64,000 nt of DNA from Larimichthys crocea (taxonomy: Eukaryota; Chordata; Actinopteri; Sciaenidae). The first letter of the stretch is position 1. The number at the start of each line of letters is the position of its first letter. Of this stretch, positions 13,721 to 26,699 are shown in pieces. Both the position numbers and the translations under genes were made by a program. The DNA lies in contig NC_040021.1 of assembly GCF_000972845.2 (NCBI RefSeq), forward strand, positions 8,227,291-8,291,290, read 5' to 3'. The notes beneath the pieces were generated by a model. That model was not told the DNA's origin and did no database searches. It was given only the letters and a program-made list of their open reading frames with translations.

Positions 13721-13849
13721 TCCATTCATGTTTCATGGCATGATTTATTAGTTGTTAGTTCCATGTCATTGTGGTTTGTTTTAGAAATAGAGTTTATTAT
13801 TACAATGGAGCAAATTCATGGGTCAAAGTTCACAAAAGGCTGAACTCTG

Positions 13850-16800
13850 TGCACAACGTTTGCACTGATTAATATCACTTCCTCAAGCAGATTTCCCGAC
13901 TGTGGAAATTCAGATAGAATTAATTGATTTGGCCCCCCAAAAAGTTTCAGTTTTAAACCGTGGTGAGACGAAAGCACAAGATGGCTACAGGAGGTGGTGG
14001 AGTCGGAGATCTGATGAGCTTTGACAGGAAACTGGAAGCGAGTGCTTATTCCAACAGTATGCATTTAAAAAAATATCAGATTATTCCTGCTAGACTAGGC
14101 AAAACAAAAACCAAAATAGCATCAGTGTAAGTAATCTCAATGCACTTATGCAGGTTAAAATTCAGTGAACACAAAACAACTCAATAATGTTTGAAACAGG
14201 CGCCGAGCACGAACACACAATGCAGCTTTTTGAGCAACCCTCCTTTCAATGATGGCCACGGCGGTCAGAACCTTAACTTGATTAGCGGGATAAACATCAG
14301 CTCAAAAGCATTAGTGTGGTATGGTAAAGCGGTGACCTCACTGATAATGCACACACACACACTTAGCAAGCACTAAAACTAAGCTCGGCATGGGCAGCTG
14401 CCAAGGCCAATCAAAGCCCTCTGTACATCCTGTGCGCAGCTGTCTCGTCCAATCATAGCCGCACGTGTGTCATCTGCCTTTCAGTCGAAGTTCAGAATAG
14501 CACTGTGTGAAACCAACGGCATCCCATCTTTGTGGCTGCATGTGTCTTCTCGTCAGAGGGCAGGAAGGATTGCATAAATTAAACCTTAAAGACTTTGATT
14601 TTTTAAGAGAAATGTGGGCAATGAATTTTTTATGATAAAATTCAAGTACAAAGCTTCAAAAGCTACAATTGATCTAGGAACAGCTTTCCAGCAGAAGCCC
14701 GGGCTCAATCTAAGTATGTTTTTAGCTGAAAACAAACCCAGCTGCTGACTTTTAATTATCATGAAAAGTTTGGATTTACCTTTTCTCTCTTCCTCTGTGA
14801 TCCCTCTAATAACAGGTTGGTCTAGTCACCTTCCCAGCAGGCGGTGGAGCCTGGGACTCCCACTATTTTACCCACTATTACATTCCCTAATAAGCCATCA
14901 AAGTCCTATCAGTGCACACAAAAAAACCCAGGCAGACTCAGGTGACCTGGGGTGACCTCTCTACAGGTCAGTTCCTGTGCCCAGGGGCGCCTCGGGGGCT
15001 CACGATGAGCCAAAGGTCACGATAAGGGGGGGAAAGAAAGGGTACGATGGGAAAAGAGATTTTTAAAAAAAAGGATGGATGTTGCCCCCTTCCCAACATG
15101 AACACACAACTCAGTCCAGATTATCTAAGGATAACCAACTGAGGTGTAAGTGTTCTCCAGAGGGGGGTGAGACAGAGAGAAGCCCTGTTTCCTTCGCTTC
15201 TGAGCACAAAGTGTGTCTGTGGTGAGGTCAGCTGGTGACAGCTGAACGCTCCCAATCTGTACACCTCAGCCAGCCTCTGCTTCACATACTTACTGAAAAG
15301 GCTGATTCATGCATTCATCCCGGTAGCAGAATGATTCACAGCTCCCTCACACACGCACACACACATGCTACACAAACACATTTGGACCCCTGACAGGAGC
15401 TGAGAGGTCTTAACACAATCACCTTTTCTTCTTTGTTGGAAGGCAGGAAAAACAGTGGTGCGACACGCCGGCTTCTCTTGCCATGTGGAAAGATTATCGC
15501 AGTATATACCGGGCTGGAGCCGAACAAGGGCCCAGCTGTTGAACAGGAAGTCGCCTGGGCCGCCAGCAGTCCTCCTCGCGGCCTGGCCGGCAGTCAGCAG
15601 AGGGAGGAAAAGTAAAAACTGACACTGATACAACAGTTTCAAGAAAGCTCCCAGTGTGCTCGGACTGTGTGTAAATCTGATAGAACGCAGAGGATGGAGA
15701 GCAGTCGGAGACATATAGGAATAAAGACAGAGAGTGTATGAAGAGTTTAAGATTGATTAAGGACATTTCTCAGGTGGAATAAATCCGGTGGAGTTGCAGT
15801 GGGAGTAGGCTTATGACTTTACAAGAAGGTGTTTAATACCGAACGGAAATCTGAACCTGAAGGGAAATCAAACTGCCGAGAAAGTGAAAGAAACTATCCC
15901 ACAGCTGCTGTCCCATCAGCGAGAGCTGTACTGCTTTCGCCCGCACAATGGACATCTGATGGAGCAACCACAAAGAAATGTTGTAAACAATCTTTCAAAT
16001 GACATTTACTACCGACGATTGTGCCGCAGTCTGCGCACAGCTGAGCCATGCGGCTTCTTTTGACGTCCGAGGCTTTGATGCGGCTTCAGATGTGCCGCCT
16101 ACACAACTGCACAGCCACGGAAAGAGGAAGAGAGAGAGATTTTTGGGACAGAGATGCATAGAGAAAACACAACCTCCCTGCCAGAGAGAAACACACTCGG
16201 TCACTCAAGTCATTAGCATTGCAGATGCTGGCGATAGGAAGTGTGAATGGGCCTCATGCATACAAGCCTGAATCCGAGCATTGTCCGAGGACTGCGCAGC
16301 AGTCTTACTGTACGGCAGAGTGTGGGAGTGGAGTTAGGATCTAGTGTTCTGCAGCGGTTGGAATCCACTGTGGATATGTGTGGGATTCAAGGCTTTCCTC
16401 TTATCACAGCCAAATGTCAAAGTGAGGATGTAGCGGCGCGGAAACAGAATAAAGCATAGCAGGAATACTTCTCAGGCTGTGTCAGCGGCATACTTTACAT
16501 TCAGAGGCAGACTCAAGTGTGGCTCTCTCTCATTTCAGCGTCCAGACCTCCAGCTGATATGCTGATATAACAGGAAAACGGAGACATTCTGCAGATGAAA
16601 GCACGTCCTCCCACTTTCTATTTCTATACACAAACATGCACACAGTTGCGTAACAAATCCTCTCTTATCGGACATTGATTACAAAGCTACATACTGGTGA
16701 TGTCCAATCAGTTTACACTAGATGATCAGGTTTGATAGCTGGGTAAACCCGTCGACAGCGCAGGCCGCCTTTGTAGTTTTGAGTTATCTCCTTGTAACCT

Positions 16801-17390
16801 CCTGTGATATCTCATCCAACATGATCAAATGCAGCCTAACAACGTTAGCTCTGCCCTAACCACAACCCACACTCCCTCATGACCCTCATTAACCGACTGC
16901 GTCTGGCCACTGCATGGTCCGTCGGTTCTGTTTGAAGTGCGTGCATGTCACTGTCTCCTCCAGCTCGGTGACAGATGACCCAATGACCTTGTCCTTCAGA
17001 GGCCGGAGGATCAATACATACCTCCTCCTCGGCCCGTCGTCAAACAAGCAGAATCTGTGTGTGTTTGAATGAACGCGTGTGATTGCACGTGCACGTTCGG
17101 GCACGTATACTAATCCCACCCACAGCCGGTGTGATTCTGATTCTGGAGACTGAGAATCAATATAACGTGGGGTTCTAGCAGATGATTAGCATTAAACATG
17201 TCTATTGATCAGGGGGCGTTTGTGCTGAATATTCCCTGATGCACACTGCTGGGTGTTTAAACACATGGCACGCTAATCTATAAACCCATGGTAAACACAG
17301 TTTAATAAATGATAGCACGGACACTTTCAATGTAGCCACTTAGCTCGAATCACAGCTGCCAGTTTTTTTTACAGTAAAAACAAGTTGTTG
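13850..17390. other. Intergenic, no gene seen
   Basis: Mixed unique sequence with short CA runs. Around 14402-14470 two CCAATCA motifs 44 bases apart precede a GCACGTGTG E-box-like site, possibly a regulatory element. No convincing exon or RNA gene. Confidence 0.4.
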
Positions 17391-17408
17391 TTGTTTTTTT
17401 ACATATTA

Positions 17409-17503
17409 TTTGGAGCCATGTTTGCAGTTTTTGAACCATTTATTTTACCTCTGCTCAGTTAACGTAACATTTTAGCTCATAACTAATCATGGATGTATGC
17501 AAG
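17409..17503 (+). repeat. Dispersed repeat, copy 2 (first copy at 10450)
   Basis: Shares TTTGGAGCCA, TTTTGAACCATT, ACATTTTAGCT and AACTAATCATGGATGTATG with the copy near 10.5 kb. It lies just upstream of the L1 insertion. Confidence 0.75.
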
Positions 17504-17569
17504 CTCTGCTCTACCTGCACAACAGTGATTACGTATCAGAACGAAACTTATTTTAAATTACTTTCCATT

Positions 17570-18206
17570 GAACTTACATAAAGCTATGCTCAACTTTCTT
17601 GCTTTTGCCTCTTTACTAGCCCGACGATCTATTTCACTTAAGTGGAAGGACCCAGTTCCTCCTTCCTGTTCACATCGGCTCAGGGACATGATAGCCTGCA
17701 TGAATCTAGAGAAGATTAGATACACTATTCGGGGATCAGAAAACAAATTCTACAGAATATGGCGGCCCTTCTTGGTATTTTATAAAAAACCTTCAACAAT
17801 AATTTCTGAGTAGCCGCCCCTCCCCCTTTCTTTTCTTTTTATTTTGTTTATTTTTTTATTATTATCATCTATTTTATATATTTGTCTATTTTTCATGTAT
17901 TTCACCTTTTTTGTGGTGTCTGTGCTGTTCTTTTTTCAGTTATTAAATCTTATTAATCTTTCTCTTATTCTTCCAAGCATGGTTGTAATTATATATTTTT
18001 TTAATTAATTAATTAATTAATTTTTTCTATTATTATTCTGTCTTTTACTTTTTTTTTTGTCAGTAGATGTTAGTATGTGAGGGATTGTGCTGTGTTATGG
18101 ATGTTGTACAAAAAAATCAAAAAACTTTGTTCCTGTGCATTGATTGTCTTATATGTATTTTATCATTAATAAAAAGACCATTGCAAAAAAAAAAAAAAAA
18201 AAAAAA
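17570..18206 (+). mobile_element. 5'-truncated L1-type LINE insertion with poly-A tail
   Basis: The first part encodes the L1 ORF2 C-terminus: an AxxSLKWKDPVPP segment, LEKIRYTIRG and KFYRIWRPF, ending at TAG 17811-17813. An AT-rich 3'UTR follows, with AATAAA near 18169 and an A23 tail at about 18185-18207. A 15-bp target-site duplication with one mismatch flanks it (AAATTACTTTCCATT at 17555-17569, AAATTACATTCCATT at 18204-18218). The surviving frame has no internal stop, suggesting moderate age. Without the reverse transcriptase it cannot move by itself. Confidence 0.85.
18003..18022. repeat. (TTAA)n tract within L1 3'UTR
   Basis: Five units of TTAA in the AT-rich 3' part of the LINE. Confidence 0.9.
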
Positions 18207-18219
18207 TTACATTCCATTA

Positions 18220-21200
18220 TAGTATTTTGATAGTATTATATGTTTTATCTAATTTTACCACTAGCGGTTTGAGAACCAGCGTCCCAGTACATGAAGAAGT
18301 TGAGTTTTTTTGCTAAAAGACACAGATAAGCTAAAAAATACTTCTAGAAATAGAAACCAAAGAGAAAAATGTGGGGTAAGCAGGAATGAGCTGCTCATTA
18401 TGCATCAGCACTGTGTTGGGTTTTTTGAGCTTTATACCATTGAACTGTCTGGTTTTCATAATCCAAACCAAATTTTAAAAAAAGCCAACATATAAGGCCT
18501 ATTCACAACTATATTTAGCACGAGGACGCCCTCCCAATGTGGAGAGCGATGCTAAAGTAAGCGTCTAGCTTTTTTCCTGTAATATATCAAATGATAGGAG
18601 GATCGATGTGATTACTCACATCTTGTATTTTCACTACGTTTGAGAAAGAGCGCTCAGTATGGATGTGTTTGGGAAACGCCGAGCACTGCAGTGACAGTAA
18701 AAATGTCATCTCCACCTTCAAGAATGGCTCGCGCTGTAACTTTCTTTTTACGTCCATCTACCTCAAATATGCAGCCGAAATTGGACAGTCACAGCAGCTC
18801 CATGGGAGTATGGTCGAGCTGCATAACTTGAGGTGAAGGCGTGTGTATTTTCCAAACTCGCACAGCGTGGAGGGAGATTCGCCTTCACGTCTCACGGCAA
18901 TCTGTCAGAGAGCCACAAGCAGCACGCTGACACACCAAAACAGGGGCTCCATTCTCCTCAAATGTTTCTCAACCTAGATGAGTCACAGAGTAACTGGCAC
19001 TGCTTGAAACAAGCACGTCGGCCCTTCGGTTCCTTGTGGCCGGGGCTGAGGGGATAATAAGAGAGCTGGTAGGAATCAGGGGCCTTTCTAAGCCTAACCT
19101 CCACACAGACAGCACTATTATCAGCCTTGTGTTTAAGTCAGATTACATGCTACAATTAAAGGAGGCATCGGCGGGCTCCTTTATGGGAACCGCTACAGCG
19201 AGCCAAGGGCAAGGGTTTGGAGAGTTTTGGAGAAAAGGCCTTGTTTGTGGAGTGCAGAAGTCGACAAACTGTCCTGGTGGTAGCGGTGGAACGGTTGAGT
19301 CATGAGCTTATGCTAAACATGGGTGGAGATGCATAAACACGGACTGTACACAGAGGAATATATTCATATACAACAGCAGGGAAAAAAATTAGAGAAAGTA
19401 TTCATACACAATTTATGTGCACTGAGTCACACCTGAAGTACGCAGCTCAGGCCGTATAAAAATGTAGAAGTCTTACAGGTCTGCTGCATGTTTTCAGGGA
19501 AACATACAGGTTATCAATCATGCTATTATCTGTCATTGGTGAATTAGAGAGTGGAAACAGATTACGGGTACGAGGAGACCTGTTAACACTCACATGTCCT
19601 CAGCGCATAGCGTCTCCTTGAATACATAACGTTGCACACGAATCTCACAGTTCATCTGTTATAAAGCGGATGACAGCTGGATCAAAACGAAGTCAATAGC
19701 AAATGAATAAATGAATAAACAAATGTGTAAATGAAGAAGCAAACAGACAAGTGAATACATAATTGTGAAAGGCCTTCTGTGCGCTCCTCCACCCGCCGCA
19801 CACAGCAGCGGGTGTGTGTGGTACTGACGAGAGGCCAATTGGGAAATCAGTGGAGACGCTTTAAATGCCTTAATGCAGTCAAATTGTTTTCAGATTTCAC
19901 ATTGATGGACAGTTTCCTTTCAACCATTTAACCACCTCCACGCACACACACACGCGTTCCTCCGCAGCACCGGTCAGTCGCTCTAAGTCTGGACATCGTT
20001 ACGACGCTCTTTGCTCGACCCCTGCCCTCTGACCTATGATCCTGAAGTGCTGTTGCATCGTGAGCCGCAGAGGTGGGCAGGATGGAGGACTAATCTGGGA
20101 CGGGAAGTCATGGCCGGAAGAGAAGGAGAAGGGGTTGGTGGAGGCTGATTGATATATACCCAAATAAACCAATATAGATCAAAGGCGTAGATAAACCTTG
20201 AAGAAGTGCCGAAAGCCTTCATATCTGCGTCTGTTTCTCTCTCTCTCTCACGGCCTGACAGAAACAGAAGTCATGAGGTGTGAGGGATACTTGAAACACC
20301 AGTGGCATCCGGTTTCTGCCCGGGCTTGTGCTTTACACCTGATTAGTTACAGGAGGTGAACAGATGAGTACAGATGAAATGAGACGGAAGACAAATGGAT
20401 GGTAAAAGCAGAGAGAGTAGAGGAGAGGAGCTGCCAGTCTAATGCCTCTTATCCTCAGTCACATCTTATCTAACTGGAGCTAATCTCCAATCATCTAAAT
20501 ACTCGAGGATTACTCCATCCGCTCAATCGCCTCCACTGCTGCCTCTAATGCTCAAAAAGACAAAGGAGGATACTCATCTATGGTCTGTATCGTATCTGTA
20601 AGCTGATTTCTTGAGTTTTATTTTATTTAACTTGATTGTCTGTGGCTGCAGCTTTCCAACACGTGTGTGAAAGTCTTACAAGAACATATGGTCTGATTTT
20701 TTTTTTTTTTTTTTTTTTTTGGTATTGCTTTTCAAACATTTTTCATCTCGTTGTTCCCAAGAGAGAAACTGAACAGACAATTCTCCTCCTAGTCTGGAGA
20801 AAACCGCAAACCCAGCAGAGAGGCCAAGGCATGTCCAGACAAGTATCAGGGTTCAGGGTGATAGGGTTCTAAAAACTGAGGGAGGGATGGATAAATGGAT
20901 GAATGGATGGATGGATGGATGGATGGAGAGTGAGGGGGTTGTGGACATTCAGTGTTCTGGTGAAGAGAGGAACAAGTGGCCGGATGTAAACACAGAGGAC
21001 ACTCTCACTCAGGTTACAACTAACTAATATCATCATTATCAATAAAGTCACAGATCCTTTTCTCAATAAATCATCGTCGCTGTCTACGGTGATGAGAAAT
21101 GTCATACTGTGTCTCACCAACAGTCCAAGACCCAAATATATTACATTTATAATGATATAGAAGAGTTAAGAGCAGCAAATCCTCACAATGGAGAAGTTGG

Positions 21201-22730
21201 AATCAGAGAATATTGACATTTTAGCCTAAAAAACAACGAACTGACAAATTGTTGTAGCTCTAAAACACACATAACACGCCTAATGCGTGAGAAATACTGG
21301 TGTGTTGTGGTGCTGCCAGAGCTCTATTGTGGCAGATAGTTGGAATACAAGAAATACAAGTATATTTTCTTGTCAGGTCATGCAAGATATCTGCTGGACG
21401 TCAATGAACTCATTTAACTATGGTGTAACATTTTTAAATGGGTCAGTAGCTATTTTTATGACTAATGAATGTAATTTTTCAAACAGACCTGCCAAAGTTT
21501 TGATGTTGACTGTAGGTCAGACAAAACGAGACATTAGAAGACATAACTTTGGGCTATGAGAACTTGTGATCGGCATGTTTCACTGTTTCCTGATGTTTAA
21601 TTAATGATATATGAACTGATTAATCAAGAAAGTAACATCAGAATAACTCACACCTGAAAAATAATCTTCAGTTGCGAGTTGCTGTAGATTTTACACATTT
21701 TACACATGTTCCTGCAGCAGTAACGGAGTCAGTATATTCTTGAATGTTCTGGACGTTCACCCGGTGTTGACCAGGCGTGTTTTGTAACATAACCCTTCAT
21801 TTCATTTTTATTCTTCCTGTTCTTTAATTTTTACTTCTACCTTCTTTCTTCTTGTTCTGCCAATAAATATGAGACTTCAGGCAACACTCTTCTCCATCAA
21901 GACGGGTTTCCAAGAACAATAACATGCTGTGACCCAGGAAACACACACACACACACTCTAGCGCGCACACACACACACATAGCAACATCTGCGTATGATG
22001 AAGTGGTCAGCGCTCCAGTAAAATTGGATGAGGCTTTAAAGACATTCCTCCATTTTACAGCAAGGTGAGAGAGAGATAGCTGGAGGTAATGAGGAGGTGA
22101 ACAGCTCGAGTGTCAGTGACACCAAACCACCTCACTGATCCCTCTTGCAGATTTCCAACAGGCCAAACAAACAATCAACAACAGTACAAACAATGCAGAG
22201 GTAACTGACATTCCTGATGAGCTGGAACACAACTGCAGGATTGTGTATACGTTTGTTTGTGGCGGTATAGATATCAGTCACTGCAAGGTTAACTAGGCGC
22301 TCAATATTTAAATATAATTGGAGGTTGTTGTCTTTGCAAGTGGTGATGAGTTAAGTTAATGTGGGATTGGCTAGGACTTCCATGTCACCCTGCTCTCTTA
22401 GACCATCCAATCTAATGGAGTCTCTGAATGCAGATGCATTTTAAATTGGACTGCAATCATAAGAAGAGATGTATGTAATGAAACCCAGTACAATACTTTC
22501 AGGAGGAAATGAAGAAATGAAAAAACTAAGGCTCACTGCACATGCTTAGAAGTATCATAGGTGTAAGCCACCAATGTTTGCCAATGTTGCAGAAAAGTGA
22601 GCTTGACTGACGATTATCTTCCTGCGGAGTAAGACGATCCATAAGGTTTTATGTGCGTGCTTTTCATCCTTTTCATCCATCATGGGTCACATTCAGGTTA
22701 CATCATGGACACCTCGTTTGGTTGTATATT
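18220..22730. other. Intergenic; candidate regulatory stretch at 18980-19310
   Basis: The segment 18980-19310 lacks simple repeats and looks compositionally constrained. Elsewhere: T24 at 20697-20720, GGAT repeats near 20885-20928, and CA runs near 21941-21980. No gene recognised. Confidence 0.4.
20902..20928 (+). repeat. (GGAT)n microsatellite
   Basis: Perfect tetranucleotide repeat with imperfect units upstream from 20885. Confidence 0.9.
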
Positions 22731-22734
22731 CAAA

Positions 22735-22818
22735 ACCTTGCATGTCTCGCACTAAGTCGCCAGAAAACAAGATAGCGAAATCTTGTTTTTTGGCGACTTA
22801 GCGCAAGACACCCAAGGT
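22735..22818. repeat. 84-bp long-arm hairpin (39-bp arms, 6-base loop)
   Basis: Arms 22735-22773 and 22780-22818 are reverse complements except for about five positions. The inner 30 bp carry three mismatches, all of transition type (G.U, A.C or C.A in RNA), and the loop is AGCGAA. It could be a miRNA-like precursor, a palindromic remnant of a MITE, or a cruciform site. No family recognised. Confidence 0.8.
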
Positions 22819-23884
22819 AGCGCTTTCTTGATGTTTGACATCTTTAAGCTGCTCTAAGCTATCAGAACTGTTTGTCAGATGGTCAACTAGATTTGGAAAC
22901 CCCACCTCCCCATAGGATGGGGCTATGCCTGCACCTTTTAGACAATCACACCCACTTCACACCGTAATTGGCCAGGCATGCGGTGGTGAGAAAGTAAGCC
23001 AGGTTTACCTGAGGCACTTTACACATGAACAGTCGAGTGCGACACTAAACTGTTTGTCAGGGGAGACTGAAAATGTGTAGCCCTATTCTCATCTTCCCAT
23101 TCTTCATCCAACGTTTACTCTCTACACAGAAAAACAATGGCTCACTGTGTCACAGGATCTAACATGCAGTAATAAGTAAATAACTCAGTACAAACAGTCT
23201 AATGAAGACAATTAACAGTGTGACTGACTGTTACTGTGCATCCTAAATAAGGATCCTCCGCACATAAACTGTTTAACATGAGTATTGATCACGCTCAATC
23301 AATAAAACATCAGATGTCAATAAAGGTCTAATTTGCATACGTGCTGTCATAGCGAGATCAATACCTGAATAAAGCACTCAGGTCCAAATGGAAAACAAAC
23401 ATGCTTGAGCTCACAAGAAAACTGTGAAAGGAATGGAAAGGACTGACAGACGTAGAGCCCAGGCTGACAGACAGACTGACAGCTCTCTGCTATGGCACAT
23501 TCCTCCTGTGTTGAGTCATGGCGTGCTGCAGATCAGACACAACTTTCTCAGCAGACTCTCAGTGACTGGGTAATCTGGAGTGTCACACACCCTCTCCAAT
23601 CCTGGGCCAAGCTATCCAAACAGCGCCAACGAGCAGGGGGAGGAAATTGAATTTCCCCCCTCAAAGACAGGCCTCCAAATCCCCATCAACAGGAGCTTAG
23701 AGAGCCTGCAGTCCATCAAGTTTCATCTGCCACGGTGGTCCGGCCAATCAGGTTTCTCCTTTTTTAGGCACAATGTGCTGGCATGCATGAGCACACACGT
23801 AAACATGTCAGGTTGCATGCAGAAAAAATGACACTCACCCTCGCACAAACAGATAAATACGCACACAATCAGGCAAATGCAAAC

Positions 23885-23901
23885 ATACACACAAACACAC
23901 A

Positions 23902-23928
<27 letters not shown>
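23885..23928 (+). repeat. Imperfect CA microsatellite
   Basis: ACAC-rich tract with a few interruptions. Confidence 0.9.
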
Positions 23929-23932
<4 letters not shown>

Positions 23933-24680
23933 TCATACCCCTCCTCTCAGTGCCCGCCTTAGCATCAACAATCAACAATCTGAGGCATTGTGGAGCCTGT
24001 GATCCTGTGACCTTTGACTTCTGGAGTTAACCCCAGAGCGGCCAGTGCTGAGAGGTGAACCAGGCGGCTCATTGAAAAGAGGTGAAGTTCCCATGAGAAC
24101 GAGAACATGGGGGGGAAGCTTACAGAGATCCAAGACCGTGATGATGACGGTGACGAAGGGTTTGAAGCGGACTTCAATGTTCTGAAATGCTCGTGGGCTG
24201 GTTCGGTGTGTGTAGGAGGTCAGAATGTAAAAGTCAGCAACATTAAACAATCTGTAAACATGGGTGGTACTTTCACAAGAGCTCCAGTTACAGCCACCCT
24301 GGTACTTCCTTACCACTTCATAGATTTCTCTCTTGCATCAAATATATCCACCTCCAAACTAACTTAAGTAAAAAGTAGATATTAACGTAAGAACAAGAAC
24401 AAAACCTGAGAACAAAATTCAACCAAATCTCCTTGTGCCAGATTTAACTCCTCCTTCATTACTGTGTTGACAGTCTAACACACAACAGCTGCTCCTACCA
24501 GCACCAGCACTGTCTCTCCAGAGCACTATCCCAGCTGCAACACCTCTCCCTGGGCATCCAGGTCAGTGGCCTTAGTCCCTCCCCAAGGGTCTTGCATTTA
24601 AGGGACCAAAATACTCTTTCAATAAATGGAAACAGGTCATGAGGTGTTGCTGAGCACATTCGGTATTAGAGGATCTTTTT

Positions 24681-24766
24681 CTTTTCCAGTGGCAGTCTTA
24701 AAATTGGTATTGAGGGATTTGCACTTTTCCAGTGGCAGTCTTAAAATTGGTATTGAGGGATTTGCA
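24681..24766 (+). repeat. Perfect tandem duplication of a 43-bp unit
   Basis: CTTTTCCAGTGGCAGTC through ATTTGCA occurs twice head to tail with no differences (24681-24723 and 24724-24766), implying a recent duplication or an assembly artefact. Confidence 0.95.
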
Positions 24767-26523
24767 TATGTCATGAAAAGGTATCCATGTCTGCAGATAC
24801 TGGCAGTCTACTAATCTATATATCTATATCTTTGACTGAAGCTGATATTGGACTTACTCGAGTGTCAGACAAATAAATGAATTAAATAACCACAAAATAA
24901 CTGCAAATATAAGTAACCAACATCCTTAGCTACTCAAAGTTTGGGGAATCGACTACTTTCATGTCATGTTTAGACAAATTTAAGATGCCTAATTGGTTGG
25001 TTTGAGAAATCTAATGATGATGTGATGAATAACACACACAAACCCAGAACAAAATGACTGCAGAGAACAGCTGACAGCTAAATTGGACACTTTGAGAAGT
25101 CATTAAAAGTCTGAGTAATTAGCCAGCTTTAAAGCTCCCGTTGATGTCTTTGTCTGCTGCTAGTTATAATTCAATATTGGTCAGATTGCTGCATTGCTGT
25201 GAGTAATTTAACACTTAAGTAATCCACAGCTGCGAGCAATGAAAACTACAGGGACAGTACCATATTTCATGAATCACTTAAACAAAAAGTGCCGCCTGTG
25301 ACTCAGTGGAAGAAAACTTGCTAGATGCTCATGTAAATAAAGACTGTGTTCATTGTAGCACTAACATGGAGCAAAACTTATGGGTTGAACATAAAAAGGT
25401 TTATTCTTTTTATTTGTACTAAATGAAAAGCATAAAAGTTCTACTTTATCTATTTATTTGTCCATTTAGAGATCATCTTTCACTTTGGGGCGACAGCTAA
25501 CGGAAGACTTTCATCAGAGGGCCTCCATGAGCACAGCTGACACCGGGTCACTTATTGTTTATATGGCAGATCTGACAGTTTTGGTAGCAGCAGTGTTGCT
25601 CACACATACTGACACTGACTTACTGAGGCCAGTTCAACCTCCTGTAAACTATACGACCACATCAACACCTCAGAGAGGCATTCGACTGCGCACACGGATG
25701 AGTATAACCCCAGCACACGTATGCACACACGCTGTAGACAAATCAGGAGTCGGAAGCAAGGCCTCACCTTTTTGATGGTGTGTTATACAATCATATATTG
25801 CACGCAAAACGAACACAGGCACGCTTTCTAACAGTGGTCTATATCCTGTGAGGCGGTGCTCCAGCGACCTCTAAACAATGTATCCTTTAGATAAGGATCT
25901 GATCACTGTGTGCGTGTTTAGTGTGTGTGTGTGTGTGCGCGTGCATGCAATGCTGGCTATAATCACCAGTATTCATGCTGCACCGGGCTCCCAGCGTTTC
26001 TACAGCTGTCGCCTCTTGTACTCACTGACCTCCACCAACAGGTCCTGAGGCCATCAGTCCTTATGGCAGCCACTCAAACCCTCCACTGTATGAGCAGAGC
26101 TGCAGAGTCGCAGAGCCGGGGGAGGAGGACAGGCTCTCCAGTTAACTGGGAGGACACCCATGCTGCATGCAAATATTTCACAGTCCTGACCTGAGATGCA
26201 AAGAAAAACACAGACACAGACTTATGTGTGTGGACATACAAGTAGAGAGGATTAGATACGGTTTTCTTAGCTGTACAGCTAAATTTAGCTCTGGAATGAT
26301 TAGCCAATTAAGCAATTAGATGATCAAAGGAAAATTAATTGACAACAATTTGGGCATAGTTTATAGTTTCTGTGATTATCAAGCTAAAGTGCAAAATTCT
26401 GCTCCTTCGGCTTTCTCAAATATCAACATTAGATGCTTTTTGTGATTTAATGTGATTTTAAATCTTCACATCTTTGGGTTTCAGACAGTTGATCAGAAAC
26501 AACTAATCATTTAAATGAATGGG

Positions 26524-26690
26524 TCAAGTCAACTTTATTGTCAACACTGCCATATGTACAGGACATGAGGAGAATTTAAATATTGTTTCCCTCGTATGCC
26601 TGGTGCAAAACAAGCAATAAACATGAAACATAAAATATATACAAGTATAAAGAGATATAAAAAGTACAACAAATAAAAAGATATTAACAG
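26524..26690 (+). repeat. Teleost dispersed repeat (AAGTCAACTTTATTGTCA family)
   Basis: GTCAACTTTATTGTCAACAC, CCATATGTACAGGACAT and a terminal ATAAACATGAAACATAAAATA match a common fish repeat known to me in that order. It is degenerate here. Confidence 0.55.
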
Positions 26691-26699
26691 TGTGAATAT

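Larger units (their letters stand above)
22830..26515. other. Intergenic, no gene seen
   Basis: Unique-looking sequence with a CA run at 23885-23928, a tandem 43-bp duplication (listed separately), and a repeat-free block at about 23570-23780 that could be regulatory. Frames are short and lack domains. Confidence 0.45.

Noticed and set aside
20697..20720. T24 as the poly-A tail of a minus-strand retroelement
   Set aside because: No LINE or SINE body or target-site duplication could be found beside it.
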